Below are positions 34,581 to 47,051 of a DNA stretch of 64,000 nt, one piece after another (the first letter of the stretch is position 1; each line of letters begins with the position of its first letter). Where the stretch lies: contig JALIRH010000007.1 of NCBI GenBank assembly GCA_023055505.1, forward strand, positions 18,469,152 through 18,533,151, read 5' to 3'. Source of the stretch: Callipepla californica brunnescens. Lineage: Eukaryota; Chordata; Aves; Galliformes; Odontophoridae. Below the pieces are notes generated by a model, which searched no databases, was not told where the DNA came from, and saw only the letters and a program-made list of their open reading frames with translations. The position numbers were made by a program, and so were the translations under genes.

Positions 34581-37349
34581 CTCCAAGGGATGCACTTTTA
34601 TTAATCCTAATTCAAGTTTCATGTCTTCTCCAGGCCTACTACTTTGTCTGGAACTATGTAGGCTCCTGTTTCTCAATTTGTCTCTTTCAGACGTTCCAAT
34701 GATTTCACTTGATTTATCAAAAGTTATCTGGAACTGTGTACTTGTTTGAGAAACAAACTCTGTAAAAGATTGTGGTCTTGCATCTTCTAGTGACTGATTA
34801 ATTCTTGACATCTGGAACTGCACCTCCCTTGGTACTGTATCATCAGCACTCACATACAGCATATTTTCTTCTATTTGATCAGATTTAAAACTTGCCCTCT
34901 CCTGCTTCTGCCTTAACAAAGGTGAACGAGGTTTTATATGGGAAGAATGCTGTTCAAATTCTCTAGATGAGGTGCCATTCAAATAGTTCAATTCATTTCC
35001 TCTTCTCTCACAGCTCAATTTAAATTCATAATCTTTGGTTTTATTATTCTCTTGAACTTCATTCTGAAGCAAAAGAAACCTATGTTCACTTTCCTTCACC
35101 TGCAGGTCCATCTTCTGTTTCAAGCCCTCAACCATGCGCTTCTGCACTTCCAACTCTTCCTCAAGTTTCCTGCACTTCTGATGATAGTCCATTTCAGTAT
35201 GTTTTCCTTGCTGCAGCTGTTCTTGACATTTTTTAAGTCTTTCTTGCAGATCTTCAATCTGCCTCTTGTACAACATGATGGTTTCCTCAGCTAAATGCTT
35301 TTCCTGCTGAAGAGCAACACATTCTAATTTTATGCCAGAAATGTCCTTTTCTGTGATACTATGAGATTCCAGTAATTTTTCCACTTTTTTCCTAAATTCC
35401 TCAGCAGAGTGTTTAAATTTGATTGATTCTTCCTGAAACAGAATCATTTTCTTGCGTGCCATTTGCTCATCCAGAGTCTTCTGATGGAGTTCATCCTGTA
35501 ATTTTTTTAACTGACCACTTAGCTCTTGTATATGAACTTCTTGCAGCTGTATTTTCTGCTCATTCACTCTCTTTTCTGTAGTTAGAGAACACATTTGGGC
35601 ATTTAGATTTTTAATCTCCAGGTCAGTGGTGAGGGTAGAAGCATTTTGTTTATCATATTTTTGTTTATATTCACTAGCTAAGTCTTTTGTTTTAGCGAGG
35701 TCATCTTCTAGGCTTTTGATTTTACATATGAACTCTTGCTCCAGTATTGTTTGCTTGTGCAGTTGTTCATTCGTTGTACGCAGTTGTTCTTTGAAACCAT
35801 CTGCTAGGGTTTTTAATGCATCATTTTTCCTCTGAATACTTTGTTTTTCCAAAGTCATCTTCTCTGACTCAGACTGAATTTGCTTCATCCGTAGTTTTGT
35901 TTCAGTATTCCATTTATTAAGATCCTCTATCTTTCGTTTCAGTGTTTCTGACACCTGATTGCTTTTGGTTAATTCATTCTTCAGCATCTGAATTTCCTGC
36001 CGGCTTTCTTCTTCCCTTTTTGTTTTATGAAGCAGTTGTTCCTGTATTTTCTTATATTGGTCTTGAAGATAATTTGCTTCTCCTTTGCATGACTGAGTCC
36101 TCTGTTCAGCTGCCAGCGTCTCTTTTTGAAGAGAAATGATCTGCGAATTTAAATGTTTGATCGTGATTTCAGTTTTTGCTTGTGATCTAGTTAATTCCTC
36201 TACTTCTCTTTTTAGCTGTATTTTTTCCTGTTGAGCAGATTTCAGATCCTCCTGATAGTTCATTTTTATTTGCTTAAGATCTATAACCTCTTGCATCACT
36301 TCTTCAGCTTTACTTGTGGTTCTGTGTAATTGCTTCTCAAGGTCTTTCAACTGCTGCAGATATCTCTGCTCTACTTGTTCTTTTTCCTCCAATTTGATTT
36401 TTAGGCATTTAAGTTCACTATTGGCTTCATCTAATTTTTCTTTTAATAAACGAGCCTTTTCTTCTGTTGATGATTTCTGAAGCTCTATTTCATTTAGTTC
36501 ATATTTGAGGTCTTTAATGGTTTTATCAGCTTTTTTGTTAGCAAGGATTAGCTCATCCACCTTCTGCTTAAGGTCTTCTACTTTCTTTGCTTCCTGCTTC
36601 TTCTGAAAACTTGTAATTTCAGAATCAGTCCTACACTGGCTGCCTTGAGCAGCTGTGTAAGTTGGCAGAGAAGTTTCTCTAGTCATAGTGTACCTGCCTT
36701 CAACAACTTTCCTTCTGGTTTCAGTCTTCTCTTTTTCTTGCAGCTTTATTTCTGATAGGTTCCCTTTAAATTCAAGATCTTGCTCCATTTGCTTTATCAG
36801 TTTCATAAGTTTCTCTTCTCCTTCTGTTTTTTTCTTCAGCTCCTGCATGAGGGCTTTTTTTTGCTGCTCTAAATCATGAAGATTAGTATCTTTTCTTCTT
36901 AGATGTTCTTCAAGGTTTCTTCTGGTAAAGGTGCTTTCTTCTATTTGATTTCTAAAAGCTCGGAGGTTTTCTTCCATTATACTTCTCTGTGTCTCTGCCT
37001 GAAAAATGAGCTGCCTTACACACTCCAACTCCTGCTTTGCATCTGCTTTCTCTTTCTCCATGCTCTCTAGATCCATACGACACTGTTTTGCTTCTTGCTC
37101 AGCCTTAGTCTTTTGAAGACAGATCTCTTCCATATCCTTTTGCTGCTTCTTTCGTTCATTTTCTGCAGCTTCCCTCAGTTTAGGAAGCTCCTGTTCCACT
37201 TGGATTTTTTGCTTCTTCACATTTTCCAGCATCTCCTCAAGTGCTTTTACCTTTCCTGTGAGCTTTCTGTTCTCATCAGTTGTGCTATTTTGCAGTGCCA
37301 TTAGATCTGAATATGCCTCACGCACTGATGCCTCCTTATTCCTTAAAAT
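34581..37349 (-). CDS. DST: DST BPAG1-e coiled-coil rod exon
   Basis: A single 2,769-nt phase 0/0 exon (923 codons) starting ILRNKEASVREAYSDLMALQ. Nearly the whole length is heptad coiled coil rich in Glu, Lys, Gln and Leu, interrupted near residues 215-240 by a short less-charged segment. The last 140 residues lose the heptads and carry SPLLRQKQ, REVQFQMS and FVSQTSTQFQITFD, as in human BPAG1-e. It ends VHPLE|gtatac. The rod makes the parallel dimer that separates the plakin domain at the hemidesmosome from the keratin-binding tail. Long isoforms skip it. Confidence 0.96.
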
Positions 37350-38807
37350 CTGTCGAAAAATAAATTAAGTTATAACGTAGCCTTTGTAACATGGCATACG
37401 AAACATTAGGCTCTTTGAAAAGCAGAATGGAAAATACTTACTCTTATATACATGGTACGTCCAGAAAGTAGGACAAGCAGTTCCCACCACCATCACCTTG
37501 TCTTGACACAGTAAGCTTCAGGGAGTTACCATTAGCCAAATATGAAACCCTTCTTAAAGACATCCAAATAACGAAGTCCTGAAGCCACTCACTTCAATCT
37601 GATGCCTCTTAGCAGTTAGCAGAATCAAACAGCTTGCATATGCTTTTTCTCCAAATGAACAGGTAGAGCAAACAGTGAGACAAAGACCATGTGCAAGAAT
37701 TCCCAAGGAGAGACTACCACTTTTGGATCAGTTCAGTACAAGATGGAAGAAGCTTCTTATGCTTAAGCAAAAATAACACAGAGAAATTTGGAAATCCCCT
37801 CGCAAGGAAAGAAACAGTATTTAGACACCGAAGTGAGAAGCATCATGAGAAAGAGAACTATTCTCCAATAAATCTATGCTCTGTAGTCCATAGTCTCCAC
37901 ACCTTCACTGTCTCAGCTGGGAGACTGGGAGCACGGCTGCCCTGCAGTATAGACACAGTCAGAACATAAACATAGTAACTAAGAAAATCCTCATGAAAAT
38001 CAGAGAGGAGGTCATCTTCACACGCTGGCAGGTGAAGGCAAGCTCTTGTAAGCAGACACACATTCACCATTAAGAATATAGATGAAACCATAGAAATCTC
38101 ACCTTCATGAGCAACATTGTGACATTAGGTACCAAGTATGAGCTAACACGAGGTATGGACACAACCTAATTCCTATGATCACACAAATATGGCATGGAAG
38201 GAAATTAATAGCAACATCTTCAAATAAACAAAATGTTGGTTTAGCTTAGATTTACCAATTACCTGATTTTTTTTTTTTACATGATACATTAAATGTATTT
38301 CCTAAAAGGCTAATGCAAAGGCAGCTTCTTCAGTTTCACTCTATATTTCCCCTGACCCATCACATGGACAGTTTTGAATAAATCCCAGCCAACACAAAAC
38401 ATTCATTTTTTATCTGATCTCTTTATATGCTCTCGAAGGCACAAAATCTAATGTATTATGCTTGAAATAGACAGAAAAAAAATATGGGCACAGACTAAAT
38501 CATATTAGGTCCCATTCCTTCTAACTAAAATGGCTGAGCATCAGCTGAGTGGAGAAAAGGATAGCAATTAAATAGTAAATCTAAATGAACATATAGACAA
38601 ATTTATGAAAACTGAAACAAAAATCATCTTAAAATGCAAGATAATATATCATTAGAATACTGATTATTTAAATTACGTTCAATCAACTTTAACTTGCTTG
38701 ATCTGGACAGATTTTGATATTCAACTCTTGATTTAGGTTTGTTTAGAATCATTCTTCATTTAATTTTGCCTATTTATGCCATTTGCATTGCATGAAAACT
38801 CCGGTAC
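37350..38807. other. DST intron upstream of the coiled-coil exon
   Basis: A 1.46-kb intron. It includes the stop and tail of the readthrough frame from the unassigned exon (38760-38807). 37450-38100 is slightly more complex and may be a decayed insertion, but no ends could be paired. Confidence 0.6.
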
Positions 38808-39767
38808 CTTAATTATAGTTGGGGTCCATTTATCTTCATTATCACTGACTTTTTCCTTTGGCTTCTCTCTTTTTTCAAGTGAGTTTTTGCTTACTGTGTT
38901 TTCATAGTATGTATTTTGGAGTTCAGTGTTTTTTCCAGGTAAGTTTGTGCTTTGATCTTTATCTATACTTTCCATTTCTGCAACTGGCCATAAGTCTTTG
39001 TACTTCTGGCTCTGTTCTAACTTACTCTCTTCACTCAGGTTCTTCCTTTTTATATTTATGTTGTCCAAACCATAATTGCTACCCTGTGATATTTCCTTCT
39101 CTTCCTGACTCAAATGCTTTTTTCCTAATCGATGCTCTGGAAAATAATTCTCTCCTCCAGAAATCATTTCTGACAGTGTATTTAAATCCTGTGCATTTCC
39201 CACCAATTCTGTACCTAAACTTGGATCACTCCGCGCTTTTCCTGAACAGCTTTTTTCTTTCTTTTCATGTATTATTTCCACTTCATGTAACTTGTTTGTT
39301 TCTCCCTCTGTTTTCAGTCTCTCTCCACTAACGATCTGCTGACTTAACCTTTTACAATGATTACTGTTTGCGCTCACAGAGGTCTCAGCTGAAAGAAAAC
39401 AATCTTTTGGATCATCTTCTTTACTTTGATCACCAAACACCATTACATTGTCTCGCTCTGTATATAGCTTATGCTCTTTGTTGCCACTAATTCTACTTTC
39501 TTGACTACTGACATTTAAAAATTGTTTTAATGTTCTATCGATTTGTTTTTTATCAGATCTGTCTAATTTTCTTCGGTAAATTTCCAGTGTATTTTCTGTG
39601 TGTTTAGGTTTCCTGGGAGAGTTATCTTTTTGCATACATTCCACATCCACTGTGCTTTCATTAGGTGCACTTTCCTCTGGGAATTCAACTGCTTCATTAC
39701 ATCCCAAACATTCAAAGACTTCAGCTGACTTCACTGGTTGCTGGAGATCACTGTCATCTGGTAAGTT
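38808..39767 (-). CDS. DST: Unassigned 960-nt in-frame DST cassette exon
   Basis: An open 320-codon block between the splice hub and the BPAG1-e rod. The acceptor is good (catgctcag) and the start NLPDDSDLQQPVKSAEVFEC is in phase 0 with the EEEE end of the upstream exon. A possible donor (AAG|gtaccg, weak) follows KWTPTIIK, again in phase 0. If that donor is ignored, the frame adds 16 codons and stops at 38760. The protein is hydrophilic and rich in Ser, Lys, Glu and Asn, with a possible helix near residues 59-86 (NTLEIYRRKLDRSDKKQIDR). I do not recognise a domain, and I know of no such segment in human BPAG1-e. It could be a cassette, an alternative C-terminus or, less likely, a fortuitous open frame. 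Confidence 0.7.
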
Positions 39768-41312
39768 CTGAGCATGACAGCACATGAATTAAATAGAGAT
39801 TGCACATAAGGACCTAATTTTTCCCTATTCTGTGCTACCATAATGCCATTGTTGAGAGCTAGGAAGAAAGACTGTCGTGAAAGAAAATCTTGAAAAAAAT
39901 CAAAGATTTCAGAGGTCTGATCCCAGGAAAAGAAAATCATAATTCCTCCATTGAAAAGATTTTTCCATGTTCTAATTTGCTACCCTGATTATAAAGAAAA
40001 ATCTCAACAAATCACTGTGAGACTGGAATCTGGTTAGGTTATCTTCCAAGAAATTATCAGAAATTTAAAAGAACTTGCGGTAGGACAGGGCTTGGGCGGA
40101 GAACATTTGATTTTGGAAAAACATTCTGGGGTTTCAGAGCAGACTGAAACTCAAAGGAGTTTAAAGGACTCCTTTTGCTCTTGACAAACATTCACACGAT
40201 TCTTGGTCCTTGTTTCAGTTCCTGTTCTTCCTTTCAACTTTTTATCCATGATACGGTTAGTACTATTTGTTAGAATAAAATCTCAGTTATAAAGGCTACC
40301 TATCAGAACAAGTTATCTATTTTTATTTGCATTTGACCATGATGGACAAAGATGCATACTCTTAGTGTTTACAGTTTGCTCAGAGGTATTCAAAAGCTAG
40401 AAATGGTAGAAAAACAAAGCCAGGAAAAGAATTATATAATTCTTTAAGAAAGAATTCTGGGTTTTTTTTCTGTTAAAAAACATTGAAATTCGTACTCCAG
40501 GACTATATTTTAATATGGGCACAATTTTTTTATAGGACTACGTAGAACACAGGCATTATTTTAGAGATAATGCAGTGCATAAATTATATTAAAACACTAT
40601 AGTCTTTCAGAAATTTAATTACATCCAGAGAAAAATTTATTTCAAAAAAAAAAATAAAATGAAGAATTGAAATGTTTATGATTTTTTTCTCAATTATTTG
40701 CAGTGGTGTTTCTGCAGCAAGCATGCATTTTGATCAATTTGTTAATTTCAGATTCAACACTAAACATAAATAAAACACTGTTTGACCCTGAAGAATCAAT
40801 ACCATAAAGAGGTAGAAGGAAGAACATCTAAACATGCTGAAGAAACTTAAATTATTTGAGAGGACACTTCATTCCCCTGTTAAAGAACTCTCTTATTTAT
40901 TGTAAGTGGATCAGAACACTATTATGGAAAGTAAGGTCTACTCAGGACATCAAACAGCAAATGCACACTGACTTTTTCATCAGCTTAACATCTGCATTTA
41001 CCCCAAAGACCAAGCTCTCAAATACTGCAGTATTAAAATGTTCTGCATGTAACTACATTTCTAGCACAACTGAGCGTCATAGGGCCCTTCTTAGATGGAA
41101 TAACAAGTAAAATATAAGGACAGTGTGGTTTTGCATATCTGAATTACAATGTTGTCATTTAATACTCGTACATTCCTGAATAAAGCACAGTATTTCAGGA
41201 ATTCCAGCAATTTGCATCTGCTACTAACATTGTGATTAATTCCAGCACATACATTGCTCTTCATTTGCCTAGCTGTTCTTTCTGCTTGGTTGGGTTTTAG
41301 GGAATGACTTAC
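39768..41312. other. DST intron between the splice hub and the unassigned exon
   Basis: A 1.5-kb AT-rich intron. No recognised element. Confidence 0.7.
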
Positions 41313-41411
41313 CTCTTCCTCTTCCAGTCTTTTCAGAGAGTCACCTGCAAACTTGATGTACTGTGTCATCAAAGTCACTAAGGCAGTATAACGAGTTCGT
41401 AAATCCATGAA
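41313..41411 (-). CDS. DST: DST exon: last plakin-domain exon and splice hub
   Basis: A 99-nt phase 0/0 exon reading [20 protein letters not shown] and ending KRLEEEE|gtaag. It is the hub of the gene. BPAG1-e joins it to the coiled-coil exon at 37349, the a and b isoforms join it to the exon at 30775, and the unassigned exon at 39767 could also be joined. All three acceptors are in phase 0. Confidence 0.96.
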
Positions 41412-42216
41412 CTGCAGGGAAAGAAATGGGGAAGGCAAGAAGAGAGAGGAAACCACACTGAATGCCACACAAAAGACATCTCCCTAGAACTGACATTCAA
41501 GGAAGTAATAATAACTCCCCTCGAACCTATCTCGATTTTGGTTTGAAAGTTGTTGATTTTTATTCCAAAATCCTGATTTTGGAATCCAAAGCCCCATTTT
41601 TCATTGCACAGATGAAGGCCATCAACACGGTACACCCATACAAATAAATTACAAGGATCTACAAAGAGATCCATAAGCAGAAAGAATAGATGACAGTGTT
41701 TTGACTTAATAGTTATTTGAATCTTTCTCTCAATAAGAACATGTTAGAAGAGAGGACAAGTATTGCTATTCACTATTTTTCTCTATCAGCTGTCAGGAAA
41801 ACAGATCTACATTTCTCACTGACATGAGGCTGAGGGATGAGTTGCCTTAGACATGTTGAAACCCATAATTAGCACATTTTATAATAGCAAGGACAAAAGC
41901 TTCCCCTGTTTATTGTGATCAAGGTTCAGTCCAAAGGTAATTATTACCAGTTTTTACAGAACCTCATTTCTCAGATGATTTTTTTTTAAATCTGCAGGCT
42001 TATATTCATTAGCAGTGGTAACAATATCTAAATTCTGTGTAGCACTCAATAGAATATATATCATAGCATTTATCTATAGAGAAAAAAAATCTTGATTAGA
42101 TTACTGTATTTACTCATTAATAAATTCTAAATAATTTTACTCAATTTTAAGAAAAAAAATAAAAGTTTTTCAAAGACTCAAAAAGAAAATCTTCCTGTCA
42201 TAAGAAATCAATTTAC
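41412..42216. other. DST intron
   Basis: An 805-base intron with nothing recognised. Confidence 0.7.
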
Positions 42217-42324
42217 CTCTTGAATAATGAAGTCTGATGAGCTCTGCATTCTTCGTCGTTTCACTGGAGATTTTTGTTGGGAATCAACCATAGCTCTGTA
42301 AGTCATAGTCTGCAACTCATAGTC
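42217..42324 (-). CDS. DST: DST exon: plakin-domain end with basic cluster
   Basis: A 108-nt phase 0/0 exon reading [17 protein letters not shown], then [19 protein letters not shown]|gtaaat. The SPVKRRRM cluster is shared with MACF1 (SPGKRRRM) and resembles a basic nuclear-localisation signal followed by phosphorylatable serines. Its function here is inference. Confidence 0.95.
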
Positions 42325-42408
42325 CTGTAAAAACATAAAAGACAGAGAATGGTCAGCATTCCACATGAGAATCCTCATTTATTGTCATTATAAGTGTATC
42401 AGTATTAC

Positions 42409-42492
42409 CTTCACAGCAGCTGAATACTGTTCTGCATATTTCTGGCATTCATCTATCTTGCTTTGCTTCATTTCAATTTCAGAAACCATCAT
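42409..42492 (-). CDS. DST: DST exon: plakin-domain spectrin repeat
   Basis: An 84-nt phase 0/0 exon reading [20 protein letters not shown] and ending QYSAAVK|gtaata. Only an 84-base intron separates it from the next exon. Confidence 0.94.
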
Positions 42493-43151
42493 CTGTAAAA
42501 TATGAACCCACATCTTCTCTTAAAAAGTGACTCTTATGACTGCTGTTATTATTTCTACTTTATCTGAAATCAATAAATTACATAATATGCACGTTTCATG
42601 TGAGTAAAAGTAATTATATGCTTAAGGGCATGTCTTGGCCTTGTTTGATTTACAGAACAAAAGTACTGAAAAAAATCCTGTCATGTTTAACACATGGTGA
42701 GCAAACTTCAAAATAAAGGAGGATTACACCACACATATAATTTGTTACATGATTTTTTTTTATATAGATCAATCATTATATAAAAATATTTCAATGTCTA
42801 TAATTACAAGGAGCGGTACTGACTAAAAGAAAAAAAAAATGGTGGCAGGTGAAGAATTTTTGGCAGGTTTTCCTTTAAGAGGTGTTTTTTTGTGAACATT
42901 AGAGGAGGATTAGAGGACCAACATTATTCTGACTATAGAATGGTAATAACTAGTGAGTAACATATTAATGACCTTAGCTGTACTGTGAATGTAAGAACAT
43001 GAAAGCTGGTGATTTAAAATGCTTTAATAAATACTGTGAGATAAAAGCTTATTATTTCAAGAAAAAACTGATACCATTGGGTTTAACTCATATTTTAATT
43101 CTTCTTCAGTCATCACAGCAGTGCACTCCTACAACGAGATCGCTTCCATAC
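42493..43151. other. DST intron
   Basis: A 659-base AT-rich intron with nothing recognised. Confidence 0.7.
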
Positions 43152-43314
43152 CTTATGTTGGTTCAGCTGTTTAGCCAATGCTTTGCTATTTTCAGGACGG
43201 ATTTCTTGAATCTTCCGCTGAGTATCTTCCACTTGTTGAATCCAAGCATCCAATGAATTGTAAGTATCTTTGTAGTACTTCAGAGATTTATTAATACCTT
43301 CCAAGTCACGTAAC
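43152..43314 (-). CDS. DST: DST exon: plakin-domain spectrin repeat
   Basis: A 163-nt exon that supplies one base, then reads [20 protein letters not shown] and ends [10 protein letters not shown]|gtatgg in phase 0. It includes [14 protein letters not shown], conserved in dystonin. Confidence 0.95.
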
Positions 43315-45357
43315 CTGATTTTATTTTAGAAGATATGCCAAAGAAGTGAAAATGAATGTGAAAGATAAAAAGTACAACGGTATACCAAAAAATAGCTTTA
43401 AAGGCTGCACGTCTTAGCTCTGCTAGAAACATACTAAAATAACACTAACTAAAAAGTAAATTAACTTTTCAAATGGTAACAAAAGCTTGATGAAGCTTTT
43501 CATTTGCCTTAAATGACACCCAAGAGAAATCCTATGACAGAACAAAAAAAACACTGCATAAATCTTTCAAAAGTGAGCTACATTGCCTGAAGCACCGAGA
43601 GCACAGGAATCCCCAGGCATGCTGTCAGAGGGAGGTCTTTTCAACAGTAATTAATTCTACGTGAGAGTATCTGAATCAAAAAGACAAAAAGCTGTGCTTG
43701 AGTACAGCAGTTCACTATAGTCTGCCTCCCACAAAACAACAGCACTTAAGATTAAAACTAATGCCATACAGACATTCTCTGCTCTAAATGAGATGGTCCA
43801 TGGCTAAGCCCCTTTTTAAATTACATCTTTCATCTGACAGAAACTACTGGGTATTTCTTGAAAGCGCTTTCCATCCTGAAGAGAATTACTGACACCTCGC
43901 ATTCATGATTTTATTATCGTATAAATAGGACTAATCCAAAACACTGTATATTTACAGATAAACATGCTTAAAAAAAAATTTTATAGACTGTTTTTGAGTA
44001 CCTTGAATTTCACTAGTGTTGTTCTCAAGGTGCCAAAAAGAGAGTTAAAAAAAAAAAAAAAAGAGCAAGTGAAGACTACAACATTGCTCAGGTTTCACAC
44101 TCAGTTTTAAATTAATAATCATGGAAGTAAGGAAGGATCATGTTGACTATAGCCAAGATTTGTACATACTTTCCATGTAATGATCATCAGTGTCAAGCTG
44201 TTAGGAAGCAGCAGAGTGAACATTTGCAGAAAGCAGTTTGTTTACAGCCAGAAGCTGCAACCACCGCAATCTGTCCTATTTATATCAGAAAGTTCTATGC
44301 AATTAACAGCAATTTTTCAGTATGTACTATTCGGAACACAGCCCTGTAAGGAGAGCATTTGTTTCATGATTGCCTTATAAGGAAATACGGAAACTTCAGT
44401 ATCCCACGAAGCTAATGCTTTATCATTTCAATTCTTCCATACTATCAGATGATGAATAATGTGAGTTGATTTAATGCCAGTCATTCTCTTCTAATTGTCT
44501 TTAAATCAGTCAGCTTTTTCCCATCTGTCTTTCAATTTCGAGCAATGCTAAACAGAGCCAACAAAGTTAGCTAATAGCAAATGAATAACCTCAGTATTAT
44601 ACCTGAGTGGATATTCACCCCTTAGAAAAGCAGGACAAAGTGTGAAATGTTAATATGTGAAGTTTTAAGAAAGCAGTATTTGATGCTCCTGGTCAAGTTA
44701 TTTACAACGACAAATTAAAGTTGATTTTTATGGAAATAAATTCAGGCTGTGTATTAAAGCCTTCTTTAACTTCTCAATACCACAAAGGTACCATCATGAC
44801 AATAATATGGACAAACTGAATTTAGAGCAACACTCTAAATCTACTTGGATATGGAGATGGCATGAAATCAGTTGCACACCAAAAGGAAAATATGGGCATG
44901 CTGCCAAAAGATTTTACTTTGGTACTTATGACAAAATCATCACAGAAGTCAATAAAAGTTAAGGACTTCCAGATTTAGCACTTGAGTCATTAGAAGTAAA
45001 TAAACATGAATCCAATCCTAAACCATGAATCTACTCATGAGTTTTGCCTGTCAGAATTAATTACGTGGAGAAACAGATGTCATTCTGATAGGACAGCAAT
45101 TCATTTCAGTACGTTGTAAGTAACAACTAAAGTTTCTATATTCTGCTTGTCTTTTGGTACTAAACAGACAGAGGTATTTTCCCACGAAAAAGACAGACAA
45201 CAATGTCAACAGCATAGAAAGATAAGAATCCTTGATCTTAACATATTTCATAAATACTGCTGAAAACTACGCTGACCTATTTTAACAGTCATTTTTCCTC
45301 AAAAGCAATAACAACAGCAGAAAACATCAACAGAATTTAACAGAAAGTTATACTAAC
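43315..45357. other. DST intron
   Basis: A 2.0-kb intron. It has an A-run at about 44048-44062 and no recognised element. Confidence 0.7.
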
Positions 45358-45551
45358 CTATTTTCAATTTGAGAATGAATATTTTGCCACCTCTCAGCTA
45401 ACTGATCAACTTTTTCTTTATGCCAGTCGAAGTCAAGATCACGCTCCTTGTGCATTTTAAACATCTGATCGCTGATCATCTTTGCCTTCTGCAGCTCATC
45501 CTCTAAGGCATGGAACACTTCTCTTTTCTCATCTACTTCAGATCTCCATTG
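45358..45551 (-). CDS. DST: DST exon: plakin-domain spectrin repeat
   Basis: A 194-nt exon reading [20 protein letters not shown], then [20 protein letters not shown], closing two bases into Arg (AATAG|gttag). The donor is gttagt rather than gtaagt. Introns of 2.0 kb and 0.7 kb flank it. Confidence 0.95.
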
Positions 45552-46250
45552 CTAGAGCACAGTAAATGAGAAATCCTAAATGATTTCTGAATTATGACAC
45601 TATGAATGAGCAAATCCACCTGGCTGCTCTGACAGTGGAATGGCGCCGGAATGAGTCTGAAGTGACTAATTAGCTATGAGCAGCAAAACAGTTCTGAGTA
45701 ACAATATAAACACCAAACACAGCAAATTAACATACTTTTCTGATAAATTACAGCTCTCCAAAAACAAACAAAAAAAAGGTAGATGCCAGTCTCTCTAACA
45801 AAAGCAACAACAACATAAAAACATTACTTATCATTTGGAATATTGAAATAAGCTGTATGCAACATGTGAACAATTCTGAACTTCAGTCTTATTCTTTCTC
45901 AAGAGATAAGCGCTAAATCTCATAGGAAAACCCAACTGGCATATCATAGCAGTAGCAAGAATGCTGCTGAGGCCACACTCATGTAACTTATTTATGCTAC
46001 CTTAAGCACACATTACCTTTGCAGAGACAGAAGAAGTCTTACTGCAGTATTAATAACTGGCCCTCCTGGAAGTTCAATCACTGCAAGTCATTACCTAATT
46101 ACAAGCACGCACATACAAACCATCCAATTCACTTTCCTCCGAATATACAAGACAACTTCTGATAAACTATGTAGTGTAGCATAACTAGAACAAGATGGAT
46201 CATTTCCTTATTCTTGTCCGATTTGTCCAGGAAATGGCACCAACTCTTAC
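45552..46250. other. DST intron
   Basis: A 699-base intron with nothing recognised. Confidence 0.7.
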
Positions 46251-46389
46251 CTTTAATGTACCCATAAGATTTTCAATATTGGTTTTGTCAGCAGTTACTG
46301 CCTCTTCTTCACATAATTTAGTTTCATAAAGTTTTACTAATGATTCTGCACCTTGGGTGTTCTTCAGCACCAAATTTACAGTTTTTAAT
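46251..46389 (-). CDS. DST: DST exon: plakin-domain spectrin repeat
   Basis: A 139-nt exon reading [20 protein letters not shown], then [15 protein letters not shown], ending in phase 0 at AAG|gtaagag. It matches dystonin rather than MACF1. Confidence 0.94.
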
Positions 46390-46605
46390 CTGAAAAACAG
46401 TAATCTCCCATTAACTCAACAAATAATAACAACAGTCAACACACCTGTCTTTGTCAGTCTTTTCATGCCATGGAGTACTCGTATATAGTATTAAAATCAT
46501 GTTAACTCCCTTTTCCTTGATCAGCGTTACTCATATTAGTGTCTTTGTTTTGAAGAGAAAACTGTGAACTAAAGTGTGTGTGATGGGAAATGACCTACTA
46601 CTTAC

Positions 46606-46784
46606 TTATCTATGTAAATGGAAGACATGGAACAAACTTGGTTCATATTCTGAATAACAACACTGAGTTCAGAGCGCAGAGTAGGAACTGAAGGTGAACC
46701 AGCAGCCTGACTAAAAAACTCTTCGCATTTATCTGTGATGACTCCCAAGTCTTCCTTCAGTCGATCCAGCTCCTTCTTCAGTTT
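46606..46784 (-). CDS. DST: DST exon: plakin-domain spectrin repeat
   Basis: A 179-nt exon starting [20 protein letters not shown], passing through [17 protein letters not shown], and closing two bases into Lys (GATAA|gtaagt). SVPTLRSEL is conserved in all spectraplakins. Confidence 0.94.
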
Positions 46785-46893
46785 CTGTAAAATGAAAGGT
46801 GATGGACAGTAGTTTTATTTTATATCAATCCGATGTATTCTCTGCTTCCTGGGTAACCCTTCCTATTTAATACAGATTTTCTTCAAGTCTCAC

Positions 46894-47051
46894 CTCTTGC
46901 TCTGAAATCCTGAAGACACTTTCATGTAGATCGTCCCTTTCCATCGGGGTCCTGATCTGTCGGATTAACCGTTCCTCACAACTCTCCAGTCGAAGTCTGA
47001 TATTTCTGACTTCAGAGATGTACAGATTGTAAATAGATTCTTCCTGCTCCT
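46894..47051 (-). CDS. DST: DST exon: plakin-domain spectrin repeat
   Basis: A 158-nt exon reading [20 protein letters not shown] and ending [11 protein letters not shown]|gtgag. The [15 protein letters not shown] motif is shared with MACF1, but [15 protein letters not shown] matches dystonin. It ends in phase 0. Confidence 0.95.

Noticed and set aside
37451..37478. TACGTCCAGAAAGTAGGAC resembling a mariner terminal repeat
   Set aside because: I found no matching inverted copy within the intron and no transposase-like frame, so the resemblance is too short to call.
38858..39331. 157-codon plus-strand frame opposite the unassigned DST exon
   Set aside because: It is the antisense shadow of a Lys/Glu/Ser-rich minus-strand frame. 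It reads as Phe/Leu/Ser-rich low-complexity sequence, with no splice logic.
20462..41411. Assignment of the locus to MACF1 instead of DST
   Set aside because: MACF1 lacks the BPAG1-e coiled-coil and terminal exons, and residues such as [11 protein letters not shown] and [12 protein letters not shown] match dystonin.
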